Below are positions 1-8,031 of a stretch of DNA of 64,000 nucleotides, piece by piece. Location of the stretch: the NCBI GenBank assembly GCA_041671505.1, contig JBAZBK010000003.1:248001-312000 (forward strand), written 5' to 3'. The position numbers and the translations under genes were made by a program. The DNA comes from JACPDH01 sp041671505 (lineage in GTDB: Bacteria > Acidobacteriota > Thermoanaerobaculia > Gp7-AA8). The notes under the pieces were generated by a model, which was given only the letters and a program-made list of their open reading frames with translations, was not told where the DNA came from and searched no databases. Each line of letters begins with the position of its first letter. The stretch's first letter is position 1.

Positions 1-69
1 AAGGCCGAAATCGCAGCGCCCGGCCACAATCACTGACGGGGAGTCGTCGCTGCAGATCCGTGGCGACGA

Positions 70-642
70 CTACTTCCGCGGCTTCCCCCATACGCCGCGC
101 CGCGCGGTGAGTGCCTGCATCGACGCCTTGTTGAGCGCGTCGCGGTGGGTCGCTGGCGCGTCGGAGACGACGGCGAGCCCTGCGCTCACGAGGTCGGCGT
201 TCAGCATCGACTTCGAAGAACAGCGGTAGACGTACGCGGCGGGCTCGGCTCCCGGGCTCGCGCCGTCGATCTCGACGCCGATCGCGTCGCCTTCGAGCCA
301 CGACCGGAGCTGACCGTGCGCCTCCGCCCGTATCTCGTCGGGGATCGCGATTCCCGCGAGGCGGTAGCTGCGAAGGCCGGACGCGTTCGCGAGCGAGACG
401 ACGTCCTGACCGTTGATTCCCGAGAAGGAGTGGTCGCAGGTTCCCTTGAACGCGTCGATCTCGACCACGATGGCCGGAGCCGCCGTGGCCGTGGTGTCGG
501 CCGTCGCGGTCGCTCGCGGCGATTCGGGAGGCACGATCGGCTCGTAATCCTTCGCGCGTTTGATGTTGAACTTCGGCCGCTCGGAAGGGCCGCAGCCCGC
601 GACGAGCAGAAGCGCGAGAATCAGTGCGAGCCATCGGGTCAT
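70..642 (-). CDS. Lipoprotein with degenerate staphylococcal-nuclease-like domain
   Basis: The 190-residue product begins with a short hydrophobic signal ending in the lipobox LVAGC, so it is probably a lipid-anchored envelope protein. A Thr/Ala/Pro-rich linker (about residues 40-60) precedes a domain resembling the SNase OB fold: RLAGIAIPDE, a mid-domain AYVYRC strand, an LNADLVSAGLAVV segment and a terminal RRGVWG. This order matches thermonucleases, but the usual DRYGR segment is missing, so nuclease activity is doubtful. It lies downstream of a beta-barrel gene and a kinase on the same strand. Family assignment is from motif order only. Confidence 0.6.
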   Translation of the reverse strand: MTRWLALILALLLVAGCGPSERPKFNIKRAKDYEPIVPPESPRATATADTTATAAPAIVVEIDAFKGTCDHSFSGINGQDVVSLANASGLRSYRLAGIAIPDEIRAEAHGQLRSWLEGDAIGVEIDGASPGAEPAAYVYRCSSKSMLNADLVSAGLAVVSDAPATHRDALNKASMQALTARRGVWGKPRK

Positions 643-723
643 CGTCGGGTACCGCCCTTCAGTCGCTCCGCGGCACGCGGACGCGTCTCACCTGACGATT
701 ATAGGCGTCCGCTGGTTCCCCGG

Positions 724-1302
724 TCAGAACTTGAAGACGAGGCCGAGACTGCCCGAGAACTGCGTGAAGACGCTTCCGGTGGTAAATGCGGTGCAGTACT
801 GCGGCTCGCAATAGATCTGTGCACTCGAGAGCGCGATGGTCGAATAGAACCGCGCGTCGAGACGCAGCGCGGTGCTCTTCGAGAGCGCCAGGTCGCCGCC
901 TGCGCCGAAGCCGACGGAGAATCCCGCTTCCTCATCGCCGGGCGATGCGACGAATCTGCTCACTCCGAGCGTCATCGAAACGAAGGGGCGAAGGAGCGAC
1001 TTGTGGTACGCGGGAGAGTAACGGCCTCCCACGTGGTAGTACTCGACGTTGAAATCGATCTCGCGATTGACCGAGCCTTCCTCGGTTTTCAGCGTCGTTG
1101 GCTGCGACATCACCGTCACCTCGAGCGCCTGGTCGGGGTTGAAGAAACGGCAGTAGGTGAGGCCGAAGGCGGCCGAGGGATCGGGCGCGCCTCCGCCGAT
1201 GAACGAGGCGAACGGGGTGATCTCGTTCGATACCTGGGCGAGCGCCGACAGCGCGGGGGCGAGAAGCGCGAGCAGGATCAGTGATATCCGGACAGGTTTC
1301 AT
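724..1302 (-). CDS. Small outer-membrane beta-barrel protein
   Basis: The 192-residue product has a cleavable signal peptide (hydrophobic run ending ALSALAQ) followed by alternating hydrophobic/polar strands and a C-terminal aromatic residue (GLVFKF), typical of small OmpA/OmpW-like barrels. It contains two closely spaced cysteines near residue 165 that could form a disulfide. A GGAG Shine-Dalgarno lies just upstream of the ATG. No ligand can be inferred. It may be co-transcribed with the kinase that ends only 19 bases upstream of its start. Confidence 0.65.
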   Translation of the reverse strand: MKPVRISLILLALLAPALSALAQVSNEITPFASFIGGGAPDPSAAFGLTYCRFFNPDQALEVTVMSQPTTLKTEEGSVNREIDFNVEYYHVGGRYSPAYHKSLLRPFVSMTLGVSRFVASPGDEEAGFSVGFGAGGDLALSKSTALRLDARFYSTIALSSAQIYCEPQYCTAFTTGSVFTQFSGSLGLVFKF

Positions 1303-1321
1303 CGTCTCTCCATTTCGAACG

Positions 1322-2980
1322 TTACTGCTCGAGCGAAGGCAGATCGGGGACGCGCTCGCCTTTCGCGCGGATGCGCGCTTCGATCTCGCCCAGTTTCTGC
1401 TTCATCCATTTCTCGTCGGCGTCGTCGAACGCGAAAAGATTCCGACGCTGTTTCGTGGCGAGCATGTGTGCGATCAGCGTGCGCGCGAGGACATCGTCAC
1501 CCGTGTCGACCGCGCGCACGACTTCCTTTCGGAATTCTTCGCGGAGCAGTTTCTGCGCGCGCGTGTCGGGCTCGACGACCGTCGCGCCGATCACCGCGAA
1601 TGCCGTGGAGCGAATCAGCTCCTCTTCCAGCCTTCGGATCGAACGAATCTCCGCGAGCTGACGCTCGATCATCGCGCGATCGGGCGAATCGGAAGGAGTC
1701 TTCGACAGCGTCTCGATCGTCGTCGAGATCCGGTCGTCGAGATAGGCGACGGTCTTCTGCAACGCGTCGATCCGCTCGAAGGCGACGCTGATCCGGTTGC
1801 GTTCCTCGATCACTCTCGCCGCGGTCCAGATCCCCGCCATGAGCAGGAGAATGGCGGCCGTCGCCGAGGCGGCTGCGAGGCGGGGATTGCGCCGCGACCA
1901 CGCCGCGATTCGATCGACGAAGCGCGGCTGCGCGGCGGTGACGGGAAGGGACTGCCTGAATCTCGCGATGTCGCTGGCAAGGTCTTTCGCCGATGCGTAG
2001 CGCTTCACCGGATCCTTGGCGAGCGCCTTCATGCAGACCTCTGCGAGGTCCCGTGGCAACGACGGGTTGAGCGTCCGTGGGTTAGGCGGATCGCTGTTCA
2101 TCACCTGGTCGAGCGTCTCCTTCCAGGTCATGCCGGCGAACGGGCGGTTTCCGGTGAGGATCTCGTACAGCATCACTCCGAGAGAGAAGACGTCGGCCTG
2201 ACGCTCGCTCGTGTTCGTCGAGCCGCGCGCCTGCTCCGGCGCCATGTAGGCGGGCGTGCCGAGGATGACGCCTTTCACGGTGCGTCCTGAGTCAGTGCGT
2301 TCGAGAGAGCTCTCGTCGGGAAGGACTTTCGCGAGCCCCCAGTCCATGACGTAGACCGCGCCGAAGTCGTCGATCATCACGTTCTCGGGCTTGAGATCGC
2401 GATGAATCACGCGCTGCGCGTGCGCGGCGGCCACGGTCTGGCAGACGCGCTCGAAGAGATCGACGAAGCGGAGGAGATTCGACCGTTCGGCGATCTCGTC
2501 CGGGGTGCGTTTCTTCAGAAGGTCTTTCAGTGTCGATCCCTGCACCTTCTTCATCGCGAGAAACCATCGACCGTCCGCGAGTTTCCCGAGGTCGTGGACC
2601 GGCACTGCTCCCGGATGGGCGAGCATCGACATGATCTTCGCTTCGTCGTGGAACCGGATCGAGGCGTCGTCGTCGCCCTTGAGATCGGACTTGATGCACT
2701 TCACGGCGACTTCGCGCTCGAGAAGCTGGTCCGCGGCGACGTAGACCGTCGCCATGCCCCCTTCTCCGAGCTGCGTCGCGAGCTTGTAGCGATCCGACAC
2801 CGGAAGCCGCCCGTCGATCTGCCGCACCCGCGCGCGATCCGACATCGGAGGGGGGCCCCCGCGCGGAATCGTCTCGAGCTCGAACCCGTCGAAGGATGAA
2901 GAGCCGAGCCTCTGCGTCGGTTCGTTCTCCTCGTCTTTATTCTCGTCCACGGCAACCTCGCCTTTCGTTGACGTACCCAT
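1322..2980 (-). CDS. Membrane Ser/Thr protein kinase (PknB-like) with DWG motif
   Basis: The 552-residue product has a Hanks-type kinase domain at about residues 65-340: glycine loop LGEGGMATVY, VAVK with Lys94, catalytic HRDLKPEN (193-200) and GTPAYMAPEQ. The magnesium-binding motif is DWG (213-215) rather than DFG, a variant seen in other environmental bacterial kinases. A hydrophobic stretch near residues 365-390 should be a single membrane span, followed by about 160 charged, helical residues with no recognised domain. The acidic N-terminus is probably cytoplasmic. It starts 37 bases from the divergent methyltransferase gene. Confidence 0.9.
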   Translation of the reverse strand: MGTSTKGEVAVDENKDEENEPTQRLGSSSFDGFELETIPRGGPPPMSDRARVRQIDGRLPVSDRYKLATQLGEGGMATVYVAADQLLEREVAVKCIKSDLKGDDDASIRFHDEAKIMSMLAHPGAVPVHDLGKLADGRWFLAMKKVQGSTLKDLLKKRTPDEIAERSNLLRFVDLFERVCQTVAAAHAQRVIHRDLKPENVMIDDFGAVYVMDWGLAKVLPDESSLERTDSGRTVKGVILGTPAYMAPEQARGSTNTSERQADVFSLGVMLYEILTGNRPFAGMTWKETLDQVMNSDPPNPRTLNPSLPRDLAEVCMKALAKDPVKRYASAKDLASDIARFRQSLPVTAAQPRFVDRIAAWSRRNPRLAAASATAAILLLMAGIWTAARVIEERNRISVAFERIDALQKTVAYLDDRISTTIETLSKTPSDSPDRAMIERQLAEIRSIRRLEEELIRSTAFAVIGATVVEPDTRAQKLLREEFRKEVVRAVDTGDDVLARTLIAHMLATKQRRNLFAFDDADEKWMKQKLGEIEARIRAKGERVPDLPSLEQ

Positions 2981-3017
2981 TCTGAAGGATCGCGCTGCGC
3001 TCTGCTACGCTTCGTCG

Positions 3018-3665
3018 ATGCCGATCGCCGGAGCGCGCTGGAATCGCCTTCGTTACACGCTATGGACGCCGATCTACGATCTCGTTGCGCGGCGGCTCGA
3101 GCGGGGACGCCGCGTCGCCCACGCACTTGCCGCAATCGAGGCGGGCGAGCGCGTGCTCCTCGATGGTGCGGGTACGGGACTCGACCTGGAGATGCTTCCG
3201 GAGGGGGTGAGCGTGGCCGCGATCGACATCACGCCGTCGATGATCAACCGGCTTCGCGAGCGGGCCGTGAGGCAGGGGATCGACGTCGACGCGCGGGTCG
3301 CAAATGGTCAGGAACTGCCGTTCGCCGCCGGGTCGTTCGACGTCGTACTGCTCCATCTGATCCTTGCAGTGATTCCCGATCCCGTCGCCTGCATCCGAGA
3401 GGCGGAGCGCGTGCTGCGTCCCGGGGGACGGGTGTCGATCTTCGACAAGTTCGTTCGCGACGGCGAGCGAGCCTCGGCCGTCCGTCGTGCGGCCAACGTC
3501 ATCACCTCGCTAGCGGCCACCGACATCACCCGCTCGCTCGCGCCGATTCTCGAGGCGACATCGCTGCGTGTGATCCGCGACGAGCCGGCCGGCTTCGCCG
3601 GGCTCTTCCGCGCGGTCGTCGCGGAAAAGCAGGTCGAACGGCAGGTCAAAGGTCAGAGGTCATAG
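3018..3665 (+). CDS. Class I SAM-dependent methyltransferase
   Basis: The 215-residue product has a Rossmann methyltransferase core: LLDGAGTGLDLE (motif I variant), AAIDITPSMI, the acidic GQELPFAAGSFDVVLLH segment and VLRPGGRVSIFDKF. The opening RYTLWTPIYDLVARRLERGR resembles UbiE and PmtA-type phospholipid N-methyltransferases, so a lipid or quinone substrate is plausible but unproven. The last residues (QVKGQRS) and the stop codon are encoded by the beginning of a 7-nt-period intergenic repeat, so the extreme C-terminus is probably not conserved. Confidence 0.8.
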   Translation: MPIAGARWNRLRYTLWTPIYDLVARRLERGRRVAHALAAIEAGERVLLDGAGTGLDLEMLPEGVSVAAIDITPSMINRLRERAVRQGIDVDARVANGQELPFAAGSFDVVLLHLILAVIPDPVACIREAERVLRPGGRVSIFDKFVRDGERASAVRRAANVITSLAATDITRSLAPILEATSLRVIRDEPAGFAGLFRAVVAEKQVERQVKGQRS

Positions 3666-3757
3666 GTCAAAGCAGGCGGTAAGGCAGGCCAGAGGCCATA
3701 GGCCAAAGGTCAAAGCAGGCGGAGTTAGGCGAGAGGCGAGAGGTGATGAGCAGGCCG
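3640..3757. repeat. 7-nt-period repeat array (GGTCAAA/GGCCAAA then GGCGAGA)
   Basis: Imperfect tandem words GGTCAAA, GGTCAGA, GGTCATA, GGCCAGA, GGCCATA and GGCCAAA are joined by AGCAGGC linkers and followed by GGCGAGA words, all in 7-nt register. The array begins inside the 3' end of the methyltransferase gene and fills a third of the 336-base spacer. It belongs to the same family as arrays near 5.0, 10.8, 30.7, 38.7, 40.9, 47.5 and 59.9 kb. Confidence 0.85.
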
Positions 3758-3852
3758 GCGATGGCACTCGTAGGGACGACGCGATGCGTCGCCTGTATTG
3801 TCTGTGGGCGCGAGCGGCCCACGGGAGTCGCGCAGCGACGCGACATCGGTAG

Positions 3853-3914
3853 CCCCCGGCTTCAGCCGGGGGATCAGGCGAATGAATGAACGACCGGCGC
3901 CGCTTCAGCGGCGC
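3853..3914. repeat. Two short hairpins with TTCA loops
   Basis: Two perfect stem-loops share a TTCA tetraloop: CCCCCGGC-TTCA-GCCGGGGG at 3853-3872 and GCGCCGC-TTCA-GCGGCGC at 3897-3914. No T-run follows either, so they are more like REP-type palindromes than terminators. They occupy the second half of the spacer between the convergent methyltransferase and DUF4097-like genes. I see no gene in the rest of this spacer. Confidence 0.7.
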
Positions 3915-4001
3915 GACGGTTCCCGAGTGAACGACGCGCCGCCCCGCGCTCGTTAGGCGCGGTGGCGGCGCGTGACGGTATATGGGTCAGGCGACCTGCT
4001 T

Positions 4002-4901
4002 CTACCGTTCCTTCACCGACACCGGGCCGTTCTCCGTCGAGAGGCGCACGACCGGAGTCGCGCCGCCGAAGCGGACGACTTTGTCCTCGTCGTCGTCAAC
4101 GTCGCGATACGATTTCGCCATCGGCCCGCAGAGCGCTTCGGCGCAGCTCCACGGTGCATGGCCCGCGGAACGGATCTCGACGCCCGACGAGAATCCGGCG
4201 GGCACCTTGAGCGACAACGGGCCGTTCACCGTCGACGCCTCGAACGACTGGCCGATCCACGTGCCGCCGGAGAGGCGCACGGTGACCGGGCCGTTGGTCG
4301 CCTTGAGCGAGACGTTGCCCGAGCCTTCGTCGAACGAGAGGGGGCCGTTCTTCGTCGTCGCGCTGATCGTGCCCGAGACTTTCTCGAGGGAGATCGGACC
4401 GTTCTTCGCGTCGAGGTCGAGCGAGCCGTCGAAGTCGCTGACGTCGACCGGGCCGTTCGTCGCCGATGCGCTGAGCGACGAACCCTTCGGCGCGCTTACG
4501 ATGAAGTAGGCGACCCAGTCGTCACCCGACGGGCCGTCGACCGAGAGCTTGTCGCCCGACCGCTGGAGCTTGATCTGCGACAACGCGCCGCTCCCCATCG
4601 ACGCGCTTGCCGCGCGGCAGAGCGTCACCGAGAAGCCGCGGCCGCTTCCGCCGCGAATCGATGCGCCGCCGTTCTGGGCAGCTTCGATCGCAAGCGTCGA
4701 GCCGGCGACCTCGATCGTCTCGGACGAGACGACCGCCTTTTCGCCGTCGATCCGGACGTGCCAGTCGTCGCACGACTGAATCGCGCCGTCGCTGTCGGTG
4801 GATATGTCGGTGCCGTGGCGATGTCCGGCGAACGCGCCGACCGAGAAGACCAGACACGAGAATGTGAGCAGAAGACCGCGCATGCGGGGCGAAGCAACCA
4901 T
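4002..4901 (-). CDS. Exported DUF4097-like beta-strand repeat protein
   Basis: The 299-residue product has a signal peptide (cleavage probably after AFAG). Its second half carries six short repeats built around NGP followed by V, I or L (TNGPVDV, KNGPISLEK, KNGPLSFDE, TNGPVTVRL, VNGPLSLKV, ENGPVSVKE), spaced about 20 residues or more, as in a right-handed beta-helix of the DUF4097/putative-adhesin type. Four cysteines could form two disulfides in the periplasm. A strong AAGGAGG Shine-Dalgarno fixes the start. Function is unknown. Confidence 0.7.
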   Translation of the reverse strand: MVASPRMRGLLLTFSCLVFSVGAFAGHRHGTDISTDSDGAIQSCDDWHVRIDGEKAVVSSETIEVAGSTLAIEAAQNGGASIRGGSGRGFSVTLCRAASASMGSGALSQIKLQRSGDKLSVDGPSGDDWVAYFIVSAPKGSSLSASATNGPVDVSDFDGSLDLDAKNGPISLEKVSGTISATTKNGPLSFDEGSGNVSLKATNGPVTVRLSGGTWIGQSFEASTVNGPLSLKVPAGFSSGVEIRSAGHAPWSCAEALCGPMAKSYRDVDDDEDKVVRFGGATPVVRLSTENGPVSVKER

Positions 4902-4971
4902 GATCGTTTCCTCCTTCGTCGTTCAGCAGACATAGACGGAGGACGAGACGATCGGTTAGCACGGAACTTCA

Positions 4972-5030
4972 GGCCAGGGGCCAGAGGCCATAGCAGGCGA
5001 AAGGCGGGGAGGCGAGAGGCGATAGAGGCG
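4972..5030. repeat. 7-nt-period repeat array (GGCCAGA/GGCGAGA)
   Basis: A short array of GGCCAGA, GGCCATA, GGCGAAA and GGCGAGA words lies between the start of the DUF4097-like gene and the end of the FKBP gene. It is directly continued by the GAGTTAA hairpin, so two unrelated heptamer words abut. Confidence 0.8.
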
Positions 5031-5131
5031 AGAGAAGAGTTAAGAGTTAAGAGAGAAGAGTTAAGAGTTGAGGTGGAGGACTCTTATCTCTTAACTCTTA
5101 TCTCTTAACTCTTAACTCTTCTCTCTTCTCT
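5031..5131. repeat. Inverted heptamer hairpin (GAGTTAA/TTAACTC)
   Basis: The left arm (5031-5072) iterates GAGTTAA with a 7-nt period. After a loop of about 14 bases, the right arm (5087-5131) iterates the complement (CTTAACT/TCTCTTA). The structure can form a long, AT-rich, irregular stem. It lies 3' of the SlyD-like gene and could act as a transcription end signal on that strand. A small CAACTAA-type array follows at 5151-5166. Confidence 0.85.
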
Positions 5132-5177
5132 CGCGTTGCTTCTGTCTCGTCCAACAACTAACAACTCCCCCCGCGCC

Positions 5178-5603
5178 TTACGCGATCGACATGAGCCGGA
5201 TGTCGAAGTTCAGCGCCTGGCCCGCGAGCGGGTGATTCGCGTCGAGCGTTACGTTCGCGTCGTCGAACGCGGTGACGACGAGCTGCGCGCGCTCTCCCTC
5301 TTCGGTCACGAGCTCGAGCACCTGTCCGATCTCCGGGCTCATCCCGTGCGGCAGCTGCTCGCGGCCGACCGAGAGGACCATCTCGTCGAGGCGCGGGCCG
5401 TAGGCCTGCTCGGCGGGGATACGCACCTGCCGTGACTCGCCGACAGTCATCCCGCGGACCGCGGCGTCGAAGCCCTCGATCATGTTGCCGCCGCCGATCG
5501 TGAATTCGAGAGCGTCGCTCCCTTCGGAAGAATCGAATACCTGTCCGTCGTCGAGCTTTCCGGTGTAGTGAACCTGGACTGTGTCGCCGTGCTTTGCGGT
5601 CAT
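5178..5603 (-). CDS. SlyD-like FKBP-type peptidyl-prolyl isomerase
   Basis: The 141-residue cytoplasmic protein opens with HGDTVQVHYTGKLDDGQVFDSS, the first strand of FKBP domains. An insert-in-flap domain follows, typical of SlyD (YGPRLDEMVLSVGREQLP through TAFDDANVTLDANHPLAG). The hallmark NHPLAG is intact, while the His/Cys-rich metal-binding tail of E. coli SlyD is absent. I chose the ATG at 5603 because an AAGGAG lies correctly upstream; a longer reading frame would add 47 residues lacking FKBP character. It should act as a folding catalyst and chaperone. Confidence 0.92.
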   Translation of the reverse strand: MTAKHGDTVQVHYTGKLDDGQVFDSSEGSDALEFTIGGGNMIEGFDAAVRGMTVGESRQVRIPAEQAYGPRLDEMVLSVGREQLPHGMSPEIGQVLELVTEEGERAQLVVTAFDDANVTLDANHPLAGQALNFDIRLMSIA

Positions 5604-5716
5604 GGTTGCGCTCCTTGTTTTTCTCGTCCAGGGCGGGCTGCAGTCGTGCCGGCGCGCGGACTTCAAAGCGAAACAGTCGGGGAGGCGGGTGATTCCCGGG
5701 ATGTCGATGCCCTGTC

Positions 5717-5782
5717 TTGTAGCCAGGGCCTCCGGCCTTGGCACGGTCGCAAGGGGGCAAAGGCCGGAAGCCTTGGCTACAA
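5717..5782. repeat. REPIN-like inverted doublet
   Basis: Two palindromic REP-like units face each other: TTGTAGCC with a GGCCTCCGGCC core on the left and AAGGCCGG with GGCTACAA on the right. The right unit supplies the stop codon (CTA on this strand) and the last residues of the kinase gene ending at 5777. The same core recurs in the TerC-OPT spacer near 14.7-15.0 kb and as a half unit at 19452. Confidence 0.75.
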
Positions 5783-7969
5783 GGCTCTCGTTGCGACGCC
5801 TGGCCGGTTCATCTCCAGCAGCTCGACGAAACGCGGGTCTGTGCGCAGTGGGTCGAGGTCGGGATCGTTCTCCATCCAGCCGTAGAACGGGCCGCCGTGG
5901 CCGATCGACATTTCGAGGCAGCGAAGCGCGTCATCGAATCTGCGGAGCCCGACGTACACGCAGGCGGAGTTGTAGGCGATGATCGCGTCGTCGGGATCGA
6001 CAGCGAGAGCGCGCCCGACCCAGTCGGCGGCGCGATCGGGCTCACCGAGCTCGGCGAAGACCGCGGCTCCCATCGTCCACGCGCGCGTGTCCTCGGGGTG
6101 CTGCCGCACCCGCTTCTGCGCCGCCTCGACGCATTCGATGTCGGCGCTGCGCGCCCGACGCTCCTCGCCCAGCTTCCGCGCCGCCATCCCGAGCAGGTAC
6201 CAGGAGTCGTACGCCTCGGGCTGGATGTCGCAGGCGCGCTTGAACTGGTCGGCCGCCTCGCCGTGCCTTCCGAGGGCGAACATCACGCGACCCTTGATGT
6301 AATGCGCATCGTAGTCGAGAGGGTCGATTGCGATCGCGCGGTCGAGCTCCGCCGCGGCCTCGACGTTGCTCGCCGTGAGCGAGAGGGCGAAGCCACGCGC
6401 GACGTGCGTTTCGGCGAGCTCCGGTGCAAGCTCGAGCGCTTTCGCGCTAGCTGCTTCGGCGTCGCGCACGGCCTCGTCACCCGCGCCGAAGTAGAGCCTC
6501 AGAAACGACGAGCAGGTCGCGATGCCCGCCCACGCGCGCGCATACCCGGGATCGATCTCGATCGCACGCAGGAAGCTGAGGCGCGCCACCTCGAACCCTT
6601 TCCGGCGATGCTGGTGCAGGAAGCGTCGTCCCTGGAGGTAGCTTTCCCACGCTTCGGCGCTCTCGGTCGAGCGCGGGGCTCCTTCCGCGGGACGTCCCGT
6701 GAGCTCGAGCTCGAGCGCTTCGGCGATGTGGCGCGCGATCTCGTCCTCGATCGCGAGCGTGTCGCGCAGGTCGCGATCCCAGCGCTCGTACCAGAGCTGG
6801 TATCCGTCGGACGCATTCACGAGCTGCGCGGAGATCCTCACCCGATCGCCCGCGCGCCGCACGCTCCCCTCGAGCAGCGTTCGCACGTTCAGCTTTTCTC
6901 CGATCGCACGCACGTCGACCTGCGAGCCCTTGAACTGGAACGAGGAAGTGCGCGAGACGACACGCAGGCCCGGGATCGACCGCAGTGCGCCGATCACCTC
7001 CTCGGCGATCCCGTCGCAGAGGTAGTCCTGATCCTTCGCCGGGCTCATGTCGGCGAAGGGGAGGACCGCAATCGACGCCGCGACGTTCGTTACCGCGGCG
7101 CGGCGCGAGGTCACCGCGTTCGAGTCGACGTCGGCCTCGAGCTCCTGCAGCTCCGCAATCATTTCTTCGGCGCTCTGATATCGCGCGCGCGGCAGCTTCT
7201 GCAGCGCGCGGCCCACGATGGTGTCGAGACGCTTCGGCAGCCCGGCACGAATCGAAGTGGGGAGAGCCGGCGATTCTTCGAGCACCGCCTTGATTACGAG
7301 CCGTCGATCGTCACGCTCGAAGGGAGGCCGCCCGCAGACCATCTCGTGAAGGACGGCGCCGAGCGCCCAGAGATCGGTGCGAGGATCGACTGCTTCGCCG
7401 CGAAGCTGCTCCGGCGACATGTAGGCGAGAGTTCCGAAGGCACGCCCCGATTCGTCGTCGTAGATCGCGCCGCGCAGCTTCGCGATGCCGAAGTCGAGCA
7501 GCTTCACCGTGTCGCGGGGCGCAATCACGACGTTGCCCGGCTTCACGTCGCGGTGGATGATCAGCTCCTCGTGCGCGGCCGAGAGGGCGCGTGCGATCTG
7601 AATTGCGATCGACACGGCGCGCCGCGGATCGAGCGGGCCGTCGAGGAGAAGGCGGTCGAGCGTCGGCCCTTCGTAGTAAGCCATGGCGATGAAGACGCGC
7701 CCATCGTCGGTCTCGTCGACTTCGAAGATCGTGCAGATGTTCGGATGGTCGATCGACGACGCGGCGCGCGCCTCGCGCACGAAGCGCTCCCGCGCCGCGC
7801 GGTCACCGAGCAGCTCGCTGCCGAGCAGCTTGACCGCGACGATCCTGTCGAGGCGCGGGTCGCGCGCCTTCCACACGACTCCACCGCCGCCCGAGCCGAT
7901 TTTCTCGATCAGCTCGTACCGTCCCGCGAAATCGGGGCGCAGATCGCCATTCAGCACGCCAACCAACAT
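5777..7969 (-). CDS. Ser/Thr protein kinase with FlgO-like and TPR domains
   Basis: The 730-residue product has an N-terminal Hanks kinase (residues about 18-285): glycine-rich loop IGSGGGGVVWKA, Lys47, HRDVKPGN (139-146), DFG at 159-161 and LAYMSPEQ. A middle region (about 305-430) starting SIAVLPFADMSPAKDQDYL resembles the FlgO/TolB N-terminal-like module found fused to adenylate cyclases and kinases. The C-terminal 280 residues are TPR helices (for example ALELAPELAETHVARGFAL). I see no membrane span, so it should be cytoplasmic. The final residues RAL and the stop lie in a REP-like repeat. Confidence 0.9.
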   Translation of the reverse strand: MLVGVLNGDLRPDFAGRYELIEKIGSGGGGVVWKARDPRLDRIVAVKLLGSELLGDRAARERFVREARAASSIDHPNICTIFEVDETDDGRVFIAMAYYEGPTLDRLLLDGPLDPRRAVSIAIQIARALSAAHEELIIHRDVKPGNVVIAPRDTVKLLDFGIAKLRGAIYDDESGRAFGTLAYMSPEQLRGEAVDPRTDLWALGAVLHEMVCGRPPFERDDRRLVIKAVLEESPALPTSIRAGLPKRLDTIVGRALQKLPRARYQSAEEMIAELQELEADVDSNAVTSRRAAVTNVAASIAVLPFADMSPAKDQDYLCDGIAEEVIGALRSIPGLRVVSRTSSFQFKGSQVDVRAIGEKLNVRTLLEGSVRRAGDRVRISAQLVNASDGYQLWYERWDRDLRDTLAIEDEIARHIAEALELELTGRPAEGAPRSTESAEAWESYLQGRRFLHQHRRKGFEVARLSFLRAIEIDPGYARAWAGIATCSSFLRLYFGAGDEAVRDAEAASAKALELAPELAETHVARGFALSLTASNVEAAAELDRAIAIDPLDYDAHYIKGRVMFALGRHGEAADQFKRACDIQPEAYDSWYLLGMAARKLGEERRARSADIECVEAAQKRVRQHPEDTRAWTMGAAVFAELGEPDRAADWVGRALAVDPDDAIIAYNSACVYVGLRRFDDALRCLEMSIGHGGPFYGWMENDPDLDPLRTDPRFVELLEMNRPGVATRAL

Positions 7970-8031
7970 AGGCCCGCGCGGCCCCGCCGCCCGTGACGTG
8001 GATCGCCCTCGCGTGTGCCCGATGAGGCTCG

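Noticed and set aside
145..1284. Long open frames opposite real genes, such as 145-1284, 1157-2290, 5738-7996, 25148-27088 and 56403-59705
   Set aside because: They run antisense to well-supported genes, are Arg-rich with no recognisable motif, and arise from the codon bias of high-GC genes.
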